A stretch of DNA of 15,927 bases, taken from NCBI GenBank assembly GCA_937907165.1, contig CALCUH010000054.1, positions 1 to 15,927 on the forward strand. Reading direction: 5' to 3'. Source of the stretch: an uncultured Bacteroidales bacterium (GTDB taxonomy: Bacteria > Bacteroidota > Bacteroidia > Bacteroidales > Paludibacteraceae). The notes beneath the pieces are model-generated. The model ran no database searches, was not told where the DNA came from, and was given only the letters and a program-made list of their open reading frames with translations. A program made the translations under genes and the position numbers. Below are positions 15,316 through 15,927 of this stretch, one piece after another (the first letter of the stretch is position 1; each line of letters starts with the position of its first letter).

Positions 15316-15927
15316 TTACATTTCTACGTTTAATTTCTCATACATCTGTTTCACCTTCTCGCGAGCCTCCTCCACAGAAGCGCCGCGGGCAAGCAAGACC
15401 GCCATACGGCGATGGTCATGCACTTCCGGTTTACCGAAGATACGGATCTGTGTATCCGGCAAGGAAAGTACCTCCTCCAAATTCGTGAACGCCACGTTCT
15501 CGCTATCTCCGCGAACCACAACCGCCTTCGAAGCGGACGGACCATGGAACGCGATGTTAGGAATCGGCAAACCTAAGATGGCGCGCACATGCAAAGCGAA
15601 CTCGGAAAGGTCTTGGGATATCATCGTCACCATACCCGTGTCGTGCGGACGAGGAGAGACCTCACTGAAAATCACCTCTTCGCCCTTGACAAAGAGCTCC
15701 ACACCAAAGATTCCTCTACCGCCTAATGCGTCGGTAATCTTCTTCGCGATATCTTGCGCTTTAGCTAAGACGTTGTTCGACATAGGCTGCGGCTGCCATG
15801 ACTCCTGATAGTCGCCATCTTTCTGCCAGTGTCCGATAGGATTCAAGAAACTGGTTCCATCTTTGTGGCGGACGGTCAACAGGGTGATTTCATAGTCGAA
15901 ATCGACGAATCCCTCCACGATAACCTT
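15316..15927 (-). CDS. purT: Formate-dependent phosphoribosylglycinamide formyltransferase, C-terminal part
   Basis: PurT makes formyl-GAR from GAR, formate and ATP in purine synthesis, an alternative to the folate-dependent PurN. Only the last 203 codons are in the window; the frame runs off the right edge (KVIVEGFVDF), so the start is not visible. The ATP-grasp region is close to E. coli PurT from memory: FDYEITLLTV, GDYQESWQPQPMS, GVELFVKGEEVIFSEV, SPRPHDTGMVT, ISQDLSEFALHVRA, and IRIFGKPEV in the C-terminal lid. The usual metal-binding acidic residues (the Glu of GVELF and of FSEVSPRP) are intact. It is the first visible gene of the operon, 5 bases ahead of the aspartokinase. The promoter lies outside the window. 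Confidence 0.95.
   Translation of the reverse strand, partial: KVIVEGFVDFDYEITLLTVRHKDGTSFLNPIGHWQKDGDYQESWQPQPMSNNVLAKAQDIAKKITDALGGRGIFGVELFVKGEEVIFSEVSPRPHDTGMVTMISQDLSEFALHVRAILGLPIPNIAFHGPSASKAVVVRGDSENVAFTNLEEVLSLPDTQIRIFGKPEVHDHRRMAVLLARGASVEEAREKVKQMYEKLNVEM

Noticed and set aside
14312..15808. Several long plus-strand open frames opposite the aspartokinase and purT
   Set aside because: They are shadows of strongly supported minus-strand genes, with compositions typical of reverse-complement coding sequence.

Overview
The window looks like a chromosomal segment of a Bacteroidales bacterium (phylum Bacteroidota). The evidence is: C-terminal domains of the type IX secretion system (T9SS) kind on three exported proteins; BspA-type leucine-rich repeats; an aspartokinase-lysA gene pair whose sequences resemble the Bacteroides versions; A-rich start-codon leaders without clear Shine-Dalgarno sequences; and at least two intergenic matches to the Bacteroides -7 promoter element TAnnTTTG. 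I see no tRNA, rRNA, CRISPR array, transposase or phage gene.

Left part (1-5524, all plus strand). The window opens inside a large repeat-containing surface protein that ends in a T9SS domain. A hairpin terminator and only 21 further bases separate it from an outer-membrane beta-barrel/coiled-coil/OmpA-domain protein. After a gene-free AT-rich stretch (2816-3244) comes a 685-residue exported protein with helical FIVAR-like repeats and a Bacteroidales surface-protein C-terminal half. It is followed 35 bases later by a 42-codon gene (5338-5466) encoding a peptide with a DVIATSG motif, then a strong terminator. This peptide gene is the most interesting easily missed item.

Middle part (5525-9736). 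Two BspA-like leucine-rich-repeat genes are transcribed divergently from a 250-base spacer that holds one promoter-like element for each direction. The leftward product (664 aa) has three cap-plus-repeat modules and no signal peptide. The rightward product (591 aa) is exported and joins leucine-rich repeats to an SGNH/GDSL hydrolase domain and a T9SS-like tail.

Right part (9737-15927, all minus strand). This is mostly housekeeping. In transcription order it holds purT (cut by the window end), an aspartokinase, lysA, a membrane family 2 glycosyltransferase and a terminator, then mazG and a Cys-rich exported protein of unknown function. The aspartokinase stop codon directly abuts the lysA start codon, so the pair is probably translationally coupled and serves lysine/diaminopimelate synthesis. 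The aspartokinase departs from its family at three active-site motifs at once while the rest looks intact, which makes it the most notable of the otherwise ordinary genes.

Five rho-independent terminators, two of them usable from both strands, divide the window cleanly into transcription units. Function assignments come from motif recognition by eye; no search was run.
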